DNA of 64,000 nt, from contig NZ_CP092827.1 in NCBI RefSeq assembly GCF_022533585.1, positions 908,001 to 972,000 of the forward strand, read 5' to 3'. Positions 36,515 to 45,948 of this stretch are shown here, piece after piece. The DNA is from Pseudomonas sp. LS.1a. Its GTDB lineage: Bacteria; Pseudomonadota; Gammaproteobacteria; Pseudomonadales; Pseudomonadaceae. The position numbers and the translations under genes are program-made. The notes beneath the pieces are model-generated. The model made no database searches. It was not told the origin of the DNA and saw nothing but the letters and a program-made list of their open reading frames with translations. The number at the start of each line of letters is the position of its first letter. Within the stretch, counting starts at the first letter, position 1.

Positions 36515-38377
36515 ATGCTGAACAAATACCCTCTGTGGAAATATGCACTGATCGTGCTGGTACTGGTGGTCGGTTTCATTTATTCCGCTCCCAACCTCTA
36601 CCCGGATGATCCGGCGGTACAGATCAGTGGTGCCAGCTCGGCGCTGCAGGTGAGCCAGGCCGACCTCGACCGCGTCAGCAAGGCGCTGGTCGATGCCAAG
36701 ATCGCCGTCAAGGGCGCGAGCCTGGGTGAGAAGGGCAGCGGGCTGATCCGCCTGACCAATCAGGAAGACCAGCTGCCAGCCAAGGATGTCGTGCGCAAGG
36801 CACTGGGCGATGATTACGTCGTGGCCCTGAACCTGGCCCAGACTACCCCGCAATGGCTGCGCAACCTGGGCGCAAGCCCGATGAAGCTGGGCCTGGACCT
36901 GTCCGGTGGTGTGCACTTCCTGCTGGAAGTGGACATGGACAAGGCCATGAGCGCCCGCATGAAAGTCTACGAAGGCGAGGTCAAGACCTTGCTGCGCAAA
37001 GAGCGCATCCGCTACCGCAGCCTGCCTCAGCAGGATGGCGGCATCATGCTGGGCTTCGCTGACGATGCAACCCGCGAACAGGCACGTGCCCTGATCCGCA
37101 AGAATTTCAATGACTTCGACCTGACCACCACCGAGCGTAACGAGCTCGCCGTGCTGCGTCTGGCGCTGACCCAGGCGAAAGTCGCCGAGATCCGCGAATA
37201 CTCGATCAAGCAGAACCTCACCACCGTCCGCAACCGGGTCAACGAACTGGGCGTGGCCGAGCCGCTGGTCCAGCGCCAGGGCGCCAACCGCATCGTGGTC
37301 GAGCTGCCAGGCGTGCAGGACACTGCCGAAGCCAAGCGCATCCTGGGTAAAACCGCCAACCTGGAGTTCCGCTTCGGTGCCGAACCGGGCGCGTCCAAGG
37401 CCACTACCGAAGTGTTCGAGTTCCGTGAAGGTGGCCGTTCCGCCGCGGTCGAGCGCGGTCTGATCATCACCGGTGACCAGGTGACCGACGCCCAGGCCAG
37501 CTTCGACGAGCAAGGTCGCCCGCAGGTGAACATCCGCCTGGATGGCCACGGTGGCGAGCTGATGACCCGTGCTACCCGCAGCAACGTCGGCCGCAGCATG
37601 GCGGTGATCTTCATCGAGCAGAAGCCGGTCACCCGCTACGTCAAGCAGACCGTCGACGGCGTCGAGAAGGACGTTGCCGTACAGAGCTTCCAGGAAGAGA
37701 AGAAGATCATCAGCCTGGCGACCATCCAGTCGCCGCTGGGCAGCCAGTTCCGCATCACCGGCCTGAACGGCCAGGGCGAATCGTCCGAACTGGCCCTGCT
37801 GCTGCGTGCCGGTGGCCTGGCCGCGCCGATGTACTTCGCTGAAGAACGCACCATCGGCCCAAGCCTGGGTGCCGACAACATCACCAAGGGTATCGATGCG
37901 TCGCTGTGGGGCATGCTGTTCGTCTCGCTGTTCATCATCGCCATCTACCGTGCCTTCGGTGTGATCGCCACCATCGCCCTGGCGGGCAACATGGTCCTGC
38001 TGCTGGCGCTGATGTCGCTGCTGGGCGCCACCCTGACCCTGCCGGGTATTGCCGGTATCGTGTTGACCATGGGTATGGCGGTGGACGCCAACGTGCTGAT
38101 CTTCTCGCGTATCCGCGAAGAGCTGAACGCCGGCATGTCGGTGCAACGCGCCATTCACGAAGGCTTCAACCGCGCCTACACCGCGATCATCGACGCCAAC
38201 CTGACCAGCCTGCTGGTCGGCGGCATCCTGTTCGCCATGGGTACCGGCCCGGTCAAGGGCTTTGCGGTCACCATGTCCCTCGGGATTTTCACCTCGATGT
38301 TCACCGCCGTCATGGTGACCCGCGCCATGGTCAACCTGACCTGCGGCGGGCGTGACATCAAGAAGCTGTGGGTTTGA
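36515..38377 (+). CDS. secD: Protein translocase subunit SecD
   Basis: A 620-residue SecD, six-helix RND-like. It has the N-terminal helix, a large periplasmic P1 region (LGLDLSGGVHFLLEVDMDKA), and transmembrane domain motifs (GMAVDANVLIFSRIREEL). With SecF it uses the proton gradient to drive protein export from the periplasmic side. ATG 36515 fits best; GTG three bases upstream is also in frame. secF follows after 10 bp. Confidence 0.97.
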   Translation: MLNKYPLWKYALIVLVLVVGFIYSAPNLYPDDPAVQISGASSALQVSQADLDRVSKALVDAKIAVKGASLGEKGSGLIRLTNQEDQLPAKDVVRKALGDDYVVALNLAQTTPQWLRNLGASPMKLGLDLSGGVHFLLEVDMDKAMSARMKVYEGEVKTLLRKERIRYRSLPQQDGGIMLGFADDATREQARALIRKNFNDFDLTTTERNELAVLRLALTQAKVAEIREYSIKQNLTTVRNRVNELGVAEPLVQRQGANRIVVELPGVQDTAEAKRILGKTANLEFRFGAEPGASKATTEVFEFREGGRSAAVERGLIITGDQVTDAQASFDEQGRPQVNIRLDGHGGELMTRATRSNVGRSMAVIFIEQKPVTRYVKQTVDGVEKDVAVQSFQEEKKIISLATIQSPLGSQFRITGLNGQGESSELALLLRAGGLAAPMYFAEERTIGPSLGADNITKGIDASLWGMLFVSLFIIAIYRAFGVIATIALAGNMVLLLALMSLLGATLTLPGIAGIVLTMGMAVDANVLIFSRIREELNAGMSVQRAIHEGFNRAYTAIIDANLTSLLVGGILFAMGTGPVKGFAVTMSLGIFTSMFTAVMVTRAMVNLTCGGRDIKKLWV

Positions 38378-38387
38378 GGGAGCTGCG

Positions 38388-39296
38388 ATGAAAACCATCA
38401 ACTTCATGGGCGTGCGCAATGTCGCGTTCGCCGTTACCGTGCTCCTCACCGTGCTGGCGTTGTTCAGCTGGTGGCAGAAGGGCCTGAACTTCGGCCTGGA
38501 CTTCACCGGCGGTACGCTGATCGAGCTGACCTACGAGCGCCCGGCCGACCTCAAGGCGGTGCGTGCCGAGCTGGTCAACTCCGGCTTCCACGAGGCCGTG
38601 GTGCAGAGCTTCGGCGCCACCACCGACCTGCTGGTGCGCATGCCGGGCGATGACCCGCAGCTGGGCAACAAGGTGGCTGAAGCCCTGCAGAAGGCCGGCG
38701 GCGACAACCCGGCCAAGGTCAAGCGTGTCGAGTTCGTGGGCCCGCAGGTGGGTGAAGAGCTGCGCGACCAGGGTGGCATGGGCATGCTCCTGGCCCTGGG
38801 CGGCATCCTCATCTACCTGGCCTTCCGCTTCCAGTGGAAGTTCGCGGTGGGCGCGATCGTCTCGCTGATCCACGACGTGGTGGTGACCCTGGGTATCCTG
38901 TCGTTCTTCCAGATCACCTTCGACCTGACGGTGCTGGCGGCGGTGCTGGCGATCATCGGCTACTCGCTGAACGACACCATCGTCGTGTTCGACCGGGTGC
39001 GCGAGAACTTCCGCGTCATGCGCAAGGCCTCGCTGATCGAGAACATCAACGTTTCCACCACCCAGACCCTGCTGCGGACCATCGCCACCTCGGTTTCGAC
39101 CTTGCTGGCCATTGCCGCGCTGCTGTTCTTCGGTGGCGACAACCTGTTCGGCTTCTCGCTGGCTCTGTTCATCGGCGTCATGGCCGGTACCTATTCGTCG
39201 ATCTATATCGCCAACGTGGTACTGATCTGGCTGAACCTGAGCAGTGAAGACCTGATCCCGCCGGCCAAGACCGACGGTGTGGACGACCGCCCGTAA
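38388..39296 (+). CDS. secF: Protein translocase subunit SecF
   Basis: A 302-residue SecF with the P1 motif (FGLDFTGGTLIEL) and the D-G/RND-like motif (GYSLNDTIVVFDRVREN). It starts at ATG 38388 after GAGGGAG. It is the last gene of the queA-tgt-yajC-secDF set and is followed by a strong terminator. Confidence 0.97.
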   Translation: MKTINFMGVRNVAFAVTVLLTVLALFSWWQKGLNFGLDFTGGTLIELTYERPADLKAVRAELVNSGFHEAVVQSFGATTDLLVRMPGDDPQLGNKVAEALQKAGGDNPAKVKRVEFVGPQVGEELRDQGGMGMLLALGGILIYLAFRFQWKFAVGAIVSLIHDVVVTLGILSFFQITFDLTVLAAVLAIIGYSLNDTIVVFDRVRENFRVMRKASLIENINVSTTQTLLRTIATSVSTLLAIAALLFFGGDNLFGFSLALFIGVMAGTYSSIYIANVVLIWLNLSSEDLIPPAKTDGVDDRP

Positions 39297-39327
39297 GGCG
39301 TGTTCCACGCCGTTTGGCGGCCAGAAA

Positions 39328-39359
39328 GGCGCGAGTGTTGAACTCGCGCCTTTTTTTTT
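39328..39359 (+). terminator. Terminator of the secDF operon
   Basis: GGCGCGAGT (39328-39336) pairs with ACTCGCGCC (39342-39350) over a 5-nt loop, followed by nine T. Confidence 0.93.
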
Positions 39360-39415
39360 ACTCCAAGGCTGGGAGAAGGCGGGTTGGATCCGCGGGTTAT
39401 GATCAGGAGGTTCAT

Positions 39416-39958
39416 GTGAACAAATCAATGCTTGTGGGTGCGGTACTGGGTGCTGTCGGTGTGACTGCCGGAGGTGCTGTCGCGACCTACAGCTTGGTCA
39501 ACAAGGGGCCTGAGTATGCGCAGGTCACCGACGTGCAACCGATCAAACAACAGGTGAAAACCCCCCGTGAGGTCTGCAAGGACGTCGCCGTGACGCGTCA
39601 GGCACCGGTCAAGGACCAGCACCAGATCGCCGGTACCGTGGTGGGCGCCATTGCCGGTGGCCTGCTGGGTAACCAGATCGGTGGTGGTAGCGGCAAGAAG
39701 ATCGCCACGGTGGCTGGTGCGGTCGGTGGTGGTTATGCCGGTAACAAGGTGCAGGAAGGCATGCAGGAGCGTGACACCTACACCACCACGCAAACCCGCT
39801 GCAACACGGTCAACGACATCAGTGAGAAAGTGGTGGGCTACAACGTGAAGTACACCATTGGCGACAAGGTAGGGCAGGTGAAGATGGACCACGAGCCCGG
39901 GTCGACCATTCCACTGGACAAGAATGGCAAGCTGATCCTCAGCGAAGCTGGCCAGTGA
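39416..39958 (+). CDS. Glycine-zipper 2TM-domain envelope protein
   Basis: A 180-residue protein with an N-terminal hydrophobic segment and a central glycine zipper (IAGTVVGAIAGGLLGNQIGG, then AGAVGGGYAGNKVQ) as in the Rick_17kDa/SlyB-type family. It probably sits in the envelope; role unknown. The start is GTG 39416, five bases after AGGAGG; no ATG fits. It is a single gene between the secF terminator and a REP pair. Confidence 0.82.
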   Translation: MNKSMLVGAVLGAVGVTAGGAVATYSLVNKGPEYAQVTDVQPIKQQVKTPREVCKDVAVTRQAPVKDQHQIAGTVVGAIAGGLLGNQIGGGSGKKIATVAGAVGGGYAGNKVQEGMQERDTYTTTQTRCNTVNDISEKVVGYNVKYTIGDKVGQVKMDHEPGSTIPLDKNGKLILSEAGQ

Positions 39959-39972
39959 TTGATGTTGCCTGA

Positions 39973-40076
39973 ACCGGCCTCTTCGCGGGTAAACCCGCTC
40001 CCACAGATACACCAATGCCCCTGAGGTTGTCGTATCACTGTGGGAGCGGGTTTACCCGCGAAGAGGCCAGCACAGG
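39973..40076. repeat. REP pair (inverted)
   Basis: Inverted REP copies at about 39973-40006 and 40038-40071, between the convergent ends of the glycine-zipper gene and suhB. Confidence 0.9.
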
Positions 40077-40095
40077 CAGTACAAAACTGGCAGGC

Positions 40096-40127
40096 AAAAA
40101 AAAAGCACCCCGAGGGGTGCTTTTTTT
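40096..40127. terminator. Bidirectional terminator near suhB
   Basis: AGCACCCC (40104-40111) pairs with GGGGTGCT (40114-40121), flanked by nine A before and seven T after, so it works in both directions. It serves suhB on the minus strand. Confidence 0.9.
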
Positions 40128-40144
40128 GTGCCGGCAATCCGCGC

Positions 40145-40963
40145 TTAGCGCTTCATGTTCTCTGGCAGGTGCGGCTGGATAGCAGTCAGCACGGCCTTGA
40201 AGCACTTGATGTTGCCCGCAACGATATGGCCCTTCTCGAGGAAGTCATGGCCACCGTTGAAGTCGCTTACCAGGCCGCCCGCTTCCTGGATCAGCAGCAC
40301 GCCGGCGGCCATGTCCCATTCGGACAGGCCCGACTCCCAGAAGGCGTCGAAACGGCCAGCAGCCACGTAGGCCAGGTCCAGGCTGGCGGAGCCGGCGCGG
40401 CGGATGCCGGCGGTCTGGCCAGTCAGGGCACGGAACATGCCCAGGTAGTTGTCCAGGTCGGCCATCTGGCTGTCGCGGAACGGGAAGCCGGTGCCCAGCA
40501 GGGCGCCTTCAAGGCTGGTGCGCGAGCTGACACGCAGGCGGCGACCATTGAGCTGGGCGCCACGGCCACGGCTGGCGGTGAATTCTTCCTGGCGCACCGG
40601 GTCGACGATCACGGCGTGCTCAAGGCGGCCACGGTATTTGCAGGCGATGCTGACCGCGAAGTGCGGGATGCCACGCAGGAAGTTGGTGGTGCCGTCCAGC
40701 GGGTCGATGATCCACAGGTAATCCTTGCCTTCTTCGCCGCTACCCGCGTGCAGGCCGGTTTCCTCGCCCTGGATGGAGTGGTTCGGGTAGGCCTTGCGCA
40801 GGGCGTTGACGATGCTCTGCTCGGCGGCGCGATCGACTTCGGAAACGTAGTCCTTGGCCTCTTTCTCATCGACCTTGATGCTATCCAGGCGTTCGATGGA
40901 GCGGAAAATCAGTTCACTGGCGCTGCGAGCGGCGCGCAGGGCGATATTCAGCATAGGCTGCAT
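40145..40963 (-). CDS. suhB: Inositol-1-monophosphatase / Nus-associated SuhB
   Basis: A 272-residue Mg-dependent phosphatase with the metal-binding Glu region (GEETGLH), the motif WIIDPLDGTTNF and the C-terminal WDMAAGVLLIQEAGG. In proteobacteria SuhB also joins the rRNA antitermination complex; in Pseudomonas it affects virulence traits. Single gene, divergent from trmJ. Confidence 0.94.
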   Translation of the reverse strand: MQPMLNIALRAARSASELIFRSIERLDSIKVDEKEAKDYVSEVDRAAEQSIVNALRKAYPNHSIQGEETGLHAGSGEEGKDYLWIIDPLDGTTNFLRGIPHFAVSIACKYRGRLEHAVIVDPVRQEEFTASRGRGAQLNGRRLRVSSRTSLEGALLGTGFPFRDSQMADLDNYLGMFRALTGQTAGIRRAGSASLDLAYVAAGRFDAFWESGLSEWDMAAGVLLIQEAGGLVSDFNGGHDFLEKGHIVAGNIKCFKAVLTAIQPHLPENMKR

Positions 40964-41114
40964 GGGCGGGTCACCTGGAGATGTTAAAGAAGAAAGCCGA
41001 TCATTCTAGCAGAAAACTTTGGCGGCAGAAGTGTCACATTTGCTTTCGTGGCGTTACGTCTGTCGGTTCTGTAAGATCGAAGGCCCTGATTCCTGCATCT
41101 GTGAGCACAACACC

Positions 41115-41870
41115 TTGCTGCAAAATATTCGTGTTGTTCTGGTCAATACCAGCCACCCCGGCAACATCGGCGGCGCTGCGCGAGCCATGAAAAACATGGG
41201 CTTGTCGCGTCTGGTGCTGGTGCAGCCGAAAGCGTTCCCCGCCGAGGATGCCAGTGCCCGAGCCTCGGGTGCCGACGATGTGCTGGCCAATGCCCAGGTG
41301 GTCGACAGCCTCGAGCAGGCGCTGGTCGGCTGCAACCTGGTGATGGGCACCAGCGCCCGCGAGCGGAGCATCCCCTGGCCGCTGATTGGCCCGCGCGAGT
41401 GCGGGGCCAAGGCGGTGGAGCATGCCAAGGGTGGCGAGGAAATCGCCCTGGTGTTCGGGCGTGAGCACGCCGGCCTGACCAACGAAGAACTGCAGCGATG
41501 TCACTTCCACGTGCACATTCCCTCCAACCCCGACTTCAGCTCGCTGAACCTGGCTGCCGCTGTCCAGGTGCTCTCGTACGAGGTGCGCATGGCCTGGCTG
41601 GCTGCCGGTGCAGCGCCGGGCAAGGTCGAGAAGGTTGACGCCAGCGAGCTGGCGACCATGGACGAAATGGAGCTGTTCTACGACCACCTGGAAAAGACCC
41701 TGGTCGGCATCGGCTTCCTTGACCCCGACAAGCCCAAGCACCTGATGCCGCGCCTGCGCCGGCTGTATGGGCGGGTTGCGGTCGAACGTTCGGAAATGAG
41801 CATTTTGCGCGGCATCCTCACCGAGACCCAGAAAGTGGTCCGGGGCGAGCCGCATAAACGGAAGGACTGA
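41115..41870 (+). CDS. trmJ: tRNA (cytidine/uridine-2'-O-)-methyltransferase
   Basis: A SPOUT methyltransferase of 251 residues from TTG 41115 (LLQNIRVVLVNTSHPGN...). The knot motifs are visible: NIGGAARAMKNMG, FGREHAGLTNEEL and SNPDFSSLNLAAAVQVLSYE. TrmJ methylates position 32 of several tRNAs. The frame is open upstream to 41019, but the extra 32 residues do not look like TrmJ; I prefer TTG 41115, with a weak ribosome site. cysE follows after 3 bp. Confidence 0.9.
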   Translation: MLQNIRVVLVNTSHPGNIGGAARAMKNMGLSRLVLVQPKAFPAEDASARASGADDVLANAQVVDSLEQALVGCNLVMGTSARERSIPWPLIGPRECGAKAVEHAKGGEEIALVFGREHAGLTNEELQRCHFHVHIPSNPDFSSLNLAAAVQVLSYEVRMAWLAAGAAPGKVEKVDASELATMDEMELFYDHLEKTLVGIGFLDPDKPKHLMPRLRRLYGRVAVERSEMSILRGILTETQKVVRGEPHKRKD

Positions 41871-41873
41871 CAG

Positions 41874-42659
41874 ATGTTCGAACGCCTGCGTGAAGATATT
41901 CAAAGCGTATTCCATCGTGACCCGGCTGCGCGCAACGCCTTCGAGGTGCTGACCTGCTACCCGGGCATGCATGCCATCTGGCTGCACCGCCTGGGCAATG
42001 CCCTGTGGAAGCGTGATTTCAAGTGGCTGGCTCGCCTGGTGTCCAACTTCGGCCGCTGGCTGACCGGGATCGAGATCCACCCCGGCGCCACCATCGGCCG
42101 ACGCTTCTTCATCGACCATGGCATGGGTATCGTCATCGGCGAAACTGCCGAGATCGGCGACGATGTCACCCTTTACCAGGGCGTGACCCTGGGCGGCACC
42201 AGCTGGAACAAAGGCAAGCGCCATCCCACCCTGGAAAACGGCGTGGTGGTAGGGGCCGGGGCCAAGGTGCTGGGCCCGTTCACCGTCGGTGCCGGAGCCA
42301 AGATCGGTTCCAATGCGGTGGTGACCAAGGCAGTGCCGGCCGGCGCGACGGCGGTCGGTATCCCCGGGCGAATCATCGTCAAGAACGAAGACGATGAGGT
42401 CGAGGCCAAGCGCAAGGCCATGGCCGAGAAGATCGGCTTCGATGCCTATGGTGTCAGTGGCGACATGCCGGACCCGGTGGCCCGTGCCATCGGCCAGATG
42501 CTCGACCACCTGCAGGCAGTCGACGAGCGGCTGGAGGGTATGTGTGGTGCCCTGACCAGGATGGGTAGCGACTACTGCGCCAAGGAGCTGCCAGCCCTGC
42601 CGGAAGATGACTTCAAGGAAGTTGCCCAGGTGGCCCGGCGCGACACTCAGTCGCATTGA
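41874..42659 (+). CDS. cysE: Serine O-acetyltransferase
   Basis: A 261-residue CysE with the left-handed hexapeptide repeat ([34 protein letters not shown]) and [11 protein letters not shown]. It makes O-acetylserine for cysteine synthesis. It lies just upstream of the isc genes, which use cysteine sulfur, but the iscR promoter region lies between. Confidence 0.94.
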   Translation: MFERLREDIQSVFHRDPAARNAFEVLTCYPGMHAIWLHRLGNALWKRDFKWLARLVSNFGRWLTGIEIHPGATIGRRFFIDHGMGIVIGETAEIGDDVTLYQGVTLGGTSWNKGKRHPTLENGVVVGAGAKVLGPFTVGAGAKIGSNAVVTKAVPAGATAVGIPGRIIVKNEDDEVEAKRKAMAEKIGFDAYGVSGDMPDPVARAIGQMLDHLQAVDERLEGMCGALTRMGSDYCAKELPALPEDDFKEVAQVARRDTQSH

Positions 42660-42768
42660 TTGCGTCGTGGTGAAATCATGGTGACATACGGGGCGTGTGC
42701 TCACGCCCCCTGTCTGCTACAATCGCGCCCGCCTCCCCGATGCAAACCCGACTAAAGCACTAGGTCTA

Positions 42769-42801
42769 ATAGTTGACTTAAATGCTCGGGAATCGCATAC
42801 T
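42769..42801 (+). promoter_or_regulatory. IscR type 1 box over the iscR promoter
   Basis: Positions 42769-42793 follow the type 1 IscR consensus: the left half ATAGTTGACT matches fully and the right half (CTCGGGAAT) partly. It overlaps a promoter with -35 TTGACT (42773-42778) and -10 CATACT (42796-42801), 17 bp apart, so [2Fe-2S]-IscR would repress its own operon. Confidence 0.75.
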
Positions 42802-42838
42802 CGCTCACATCCTGTAACTCCCGTGGTACCCAATAGCC

Positions 42839-43330
42839 ATGCGACTGACTACCAAAGGCCGATACGCCGTGACCGCCATGCTCGACCTGGCGTTGCACGC
42901 GCAGCATGGGCCGGTGTCTTTGGCCGACATTTCCGAGCGCCAGGGCATTTCCCTCTCTTATCTGGAACAGCTGTTCGCCAAGCTGCGCCGCAGCAGCCTG
43001 GTCTCCAGCGTGCGTGGTCCAGGCGGTGGCTACCAGCTGTCGCGGGGCATGGAAACCATCCAGGTGGCCCAGGTCATCGATGCGGTCAACGAATCGGTCG
43101 ATGCCACCCGTTGCCAGGGCCTCGGGGATTGCCATGCCGGTGACACCTGCCTGACCCACCACCTGTGGTGCGACCTCAGCCAGCAAATCCATGAATTCCT
43201 CAGCGGCATCAGCCTGGCCGACCTCGTCATGCGCCGTGAAGTGCAGGAAGTCGCCCAGCGCCAGGACCTGCGTCGTGTCGCAGGCCGAACCGCCCAGCTG
43301 GACAAGATTGAGACGTCCGCCGTCGATTGA
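42839..43330 (+). CDS. iscR: Iron-sulfur regulator IscR
   Basis: A 163-residue Rrf2-type regulator. The N-terminal winged HTH ([20 protein letters not shown]) is followed by the three cluster cysteines in [20 protein letters not shown]. It senses cluster status and represses iscRSUA-hscBA-fdx when clusters are plentiful. First gene of the operon. Confidence 0.96.
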   Translation: MRLTTKGRYAVTAMLDLALHAQHGPVSLADISERQGISLSYLEQLFAKLRRSSLVSSVRGPGGGYQLSRGMETIQVAQVIDAVNESVDATRCQGLGDCHAGDTCLTHHLWCDLSQQIHEFLSGISLADLVMRREVQEVAQRQDLRRVAGRTAQLDKIETSAVD

Positions 43331-43376
43331 TCCCACCGGGACGACGAGCGACGCCACCGCCTGATAGGAGAGACAA

Positions 43377-44591
43377 ATGAAGTTGCCGATCTACCTCGAT
43401 TACTCCGCGACCACCCCGGTCGACCCACGCGTGGCCCAGAAGATGGCCGATTGCCTGCTGGTCGACGGGAACTTCGGTAACCCGGCTTCGCGCTCCCACG
43501 TCTTTGGCTGGAAAGCCGAGGAAGCGGTCGAGAACGGTCGTCGCCAGGTTGCCGAGCTGATCAACGCCGATCCGCGCGAAATCGTCTGGACCAGCGGTGC
43601 CACCGAGTCCGACAACCTCGCACTCAAGGGCGTCGCGCACTTCTATCAGACCAAGGGCAAGCACATCATCACCTCCAAGATCGAGCACAAGGCGGTCCTG
43701 GATACCGCTCGCCAGCTGGAGCGTGAAGGTTTCGAAGTCACCTACCTCGAGCCAGGCGAAGACGGCATCGTCACCCCGGCCATGGTCGAGGCGGCGCTGC
43801 GCGACGACACCATCCTGGTTTCGCTGATGCACGTGAACAACGAAGTCGGCTCGATCAACGATATCGCCGCCATCGGTGAACTGACCCGCTCGCGCGGTGT
43901 GCTGTTCCACGTTGACGCCGCGCAGTCGGCCGGCAAGGTCGAAATCGACCTGCAAAAGCTGAAGGTCGACCTGATGTCGTTCTCGGCGCACAAGGTCTAC
44001 GGCCCGAAAGGCATCGGCGCGCTGTACGTCAGCCGCAAGCCGCGTGTACGCCTGGAAGCCATCATTCACGGCGGTGGCCATGAGCGTGGCATGCGTTCGG
44101 GCACCCTGCCGACCCACCAGATCGTCGGCATGGGCGAAGCCTTCGCCATCGCCAAGCAGGAAATGGCCGCGGAAAACGTGCGCATCAAGGCCCTGAGCGA
44201 CCGCTTCTTCAAGCAGGTCTCGGACCTCGAAGAGCTGTACGTCAACGGCAGCAAGACTGCCCGCGTACCACACAACCTGAACCTGAGCTTCAACTACGTC
44301 GAAGGCGAATCGCTGCTGATGTCGCTGAAGGACATCGCCGTATCGTCCGGTTCGGCCTGCACCTCCGCGTCGCTCGAGCCGTCCTACGTACTGCGCGCCC
44401 TGGGCCGCAACGACGAGCTGGCGCACAGCTCGATCCGCTTCTCCTTCGGCCGCTTCACCACCGAAGAAGAAGTCGATTACGCCGCGCAGAAAGTCTGCGA
44501 GGCCGTGAACAAACTGCGTGAGCTGTCGCCGCTGTGGGACATGTACAAAGACGGCGTTGACATCTCCAAGATCGAGTGGGCCGCCCACTAA
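43377..44591 (+). CDS. iscS: Cysteine desulfurase IscS
   Basis: A 404-residue PLP enzyme. The PLP lysine is in [12 protein letters not shown], and the sulfur-carrying Cys in [17 protein letters not shown]. It takes sulfur from cysteine and passes it to IscU, also to tRNA thiolation. AGGAG precedes the ATG. It lies between iscR and iscU. Confidence 0.98.
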   Translation: MKLPIYLDYSATTPVDPRVAQKMADCLLVDGNFGNPASRSHVFGWKAEEAVENGRRQVAELINADPREIVWTSGATESDNLALKGVAHFYQTKGKHIITSKIEHKAVLDTARQLEREGFEVTYLEPGEDGIVTPAMVEAALRDDTILVSLMHVNNEVGSINDIAAIGELTRSRGVLFHVDAAQSAGKVEIDLQKLKVDLMSFSAHKVYGPKGIGALYVSRKPRVRLEAIIHGGGHERGMRSGTLPTHQIVGMGEAFAIAKQEMAAENVRIKALSDRFFKQVSDLEELYVNGSKTARVPHNLNLSFNYVEGESLLMSLKDIAVSSGSACTSASLEPSYVLRALGRNDELAHSSIRFSFGRFTTEEEVDYAAQKVCEAVNKLRELSPLWDMYKDGVDISKIEWAAH

Positions 44592-44637
44592 GCAGTCGCC
44601 GGCAAGAGCGGCTCCCTGATGAGGAAGGAATTGCACC

Positions 44638-45024
44638 ATGGCATACAGTGAAAAGGTCATCGACCACTACGAAAACCCGCGCAACGTCGGCAAGATGAAT
44701 GCCGAAGACCCGGACGTCGGTACCGGCATGGTCGGCGCCCCGGCCTGTGGTGACGTCATGCGCCTGCAGATCAAGGTCAACGAGCAGGGCGTGATCGAAG
44801 ACGCCAAGTTCAAGACCTACGGCTGCGGTTCGGCCATCGCTTCCAGCTCCCTCGCCACCGAGTGGATGAAGGGCAAGACCCTGGACGAAGCCGAAACCAT
44901 CAAGAACACCCAGCTGGCCGAAGAACTGGCGTTGCCGCCGGTCAAGATCCACTGCTCGGTACTCGCCGAAGATGCCATCAAGGCAGCTGTACGCGATTAC
45001 AAGCAGAAGAAAGGCTTGATCTAA
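44638..45024 (+). CDS. iscU: Iron-sulfur scaffold protein IscU
   Basis: A 128-residue scaffold with three cluster cysteines: C37 in GAPACGD, then YGCGSA and KIHCSV. The chaperone-recognition motif LPPVK lies just before the third. Clusters are built here from IscS sulfur and released by HscA/HscB. Confidence 0.98.
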   Translation: MAYSEKVIDHYENPRNVGKMNAEDPDVGTGMVGAPACGDVMRLQIKVNEQGVIEDAKFKTYGCGSAIASSSLATEWMKGKTLDEAETIKNTQLAEELALPPVKIHCSVLAEDAIKAAVRDYKQKKGLI

Positions 45025-45052
45025 GTCGCCTGTTGCGAGGTAAGGAGTCCAG

Positions 45053-45376
45053 ATGGCTATCAGCATGACAGAAGCCGCCGCCAACCATGTGCGGCGTTCC
45101 CTGGAAGGGCGCGGCAAGGGCGAAGGCATTCGCCTGGGCGTGCGCACCACCGGTTGCTCGGGCCTGGCCTACGTGCTGGAGTTCGTCGACGAGCTGGCGG
45201 ACGAAGACCAGGTGTTCGAGAACCATGGCGTCAAGGTGATCATCGATCCCAAGAGCCTGGTGTACCTCGACGGCACCGAACTGGACTTCGTCAAGGAAGG
45301 GTTGAACGAAGGCTTCAAGTTCAACAACCCTAACGTGCGCGGTGAGTGTGGCTGCGGCGAAAGCTTCAACGTTTGA
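45053..45376 (+). CDS. iscA: Iron-sulfur assembly protein IscA
   Basis: A 107-residue A-type carrier with the conserved cysteines in TTGCSGLAY and the C-terminal CGCGESF. It carries iron or clusters to apoproteins, mainly [4Fe-4S] targets. It lies between iscU and hscB with short gaps. Confidence 0.97.
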   Translation: MAISMTEAAANHVRRSLEGRGKGEGIRLGVRTTGCSGLAYVLEFVDELADEDQVFENHGVKVIIDPKSLVYLDGTELDFVKEGLNEGFKFNNPNVRGECGCGESFNV

Positions 45377-45384
45377 GGCTGGCT

Positions 45385-45906
45385 GTGGGTACTCCTTGTC
45401 ATTTCGCATTGTTTGACCTCCAGCCAAGCTTCCGCCTGGATCTCGACAAGCTGGCCACTCGCTATCGCGAGCTGGCCCGCGAAGTCCATCCCGACCGCTT
45501 TGCCGACGCCTCCGAGCGCGAGCAGCGCGTGGCGCTGGAAAAGTCCGCGGCCCTCAACGACGCCTACCAGACCCTGCGCAGTGCGCCGCGTCGTGCCCGC
45601 TACCTGCTGGCCATCAGCGGCCACGAAGTGCCCCAAGAGGTCACGGTCCACGACCCGGACTTCCTGTTGCAGCAGATGCAGTGGCGTGAAGAGCTCGAAG
45701 AGCTGCAGGACGAAGCCGACCTCGATGGCGTGGCCGTGTTCAAGAAGCGCCTGAAGGTCGCCCAGGACACGCTGAACGAGGACTTTGCCGCCTGCTGGGA
45801 CGCCCCAGGCGAGCGCGACAAGGCCGAACGCCTGATGCGCCGCATGCAGTTCCTCGACAAGCTCGCCCAAGAAGTGCGCCAACTGGAAGAGCGCCTCGAC
45901 GATTAA
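45385..45906 (+). CDS. hscB: Co-chaperone HscB
   Basis: A 173-residue J-protein with the HPD motif in [16 protein letters not shown] and a C-terminal three-helix IscU-binding domain. It delivers IscU to HscA. I start at GTG 45385, six bases after GAGG; the frame is open upstream into iscA but this start fits the family ([13 protein letters not shown]). Confidence 0.94.
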   Translation: MGTPCHFALFDLQPSFRLDLDKLATRYRELAREVHPDRFADASEREQRVALEKSAALNDAYQTLRSAPRRARYLLAISGHEVPQEVTVHDPDFLLQQMQWREELEELQDEADLDGVAVFKKRLKVAQDTLNEDFAACWDAPGERDKAERLMRRMQFLDKLAQEVRQLEERLDD

Positions 45907-45948
45907 CCCGGTGCTGCCCGTGATGGCACCTAAGGTATTCAGATAAGC

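Noticed and set aside
36098..38506. An 802-codon minus-strand frame
   Set aside because: It is the complement of yajC-secD, a common effect of GC-rich codons; it has no start signal or domains.
39973..40076. REP pairs considered as CRISPR repeats
   Set aside because: Copies are in inverted pairs at gene ends, not regular direct repeats with unique spacers.
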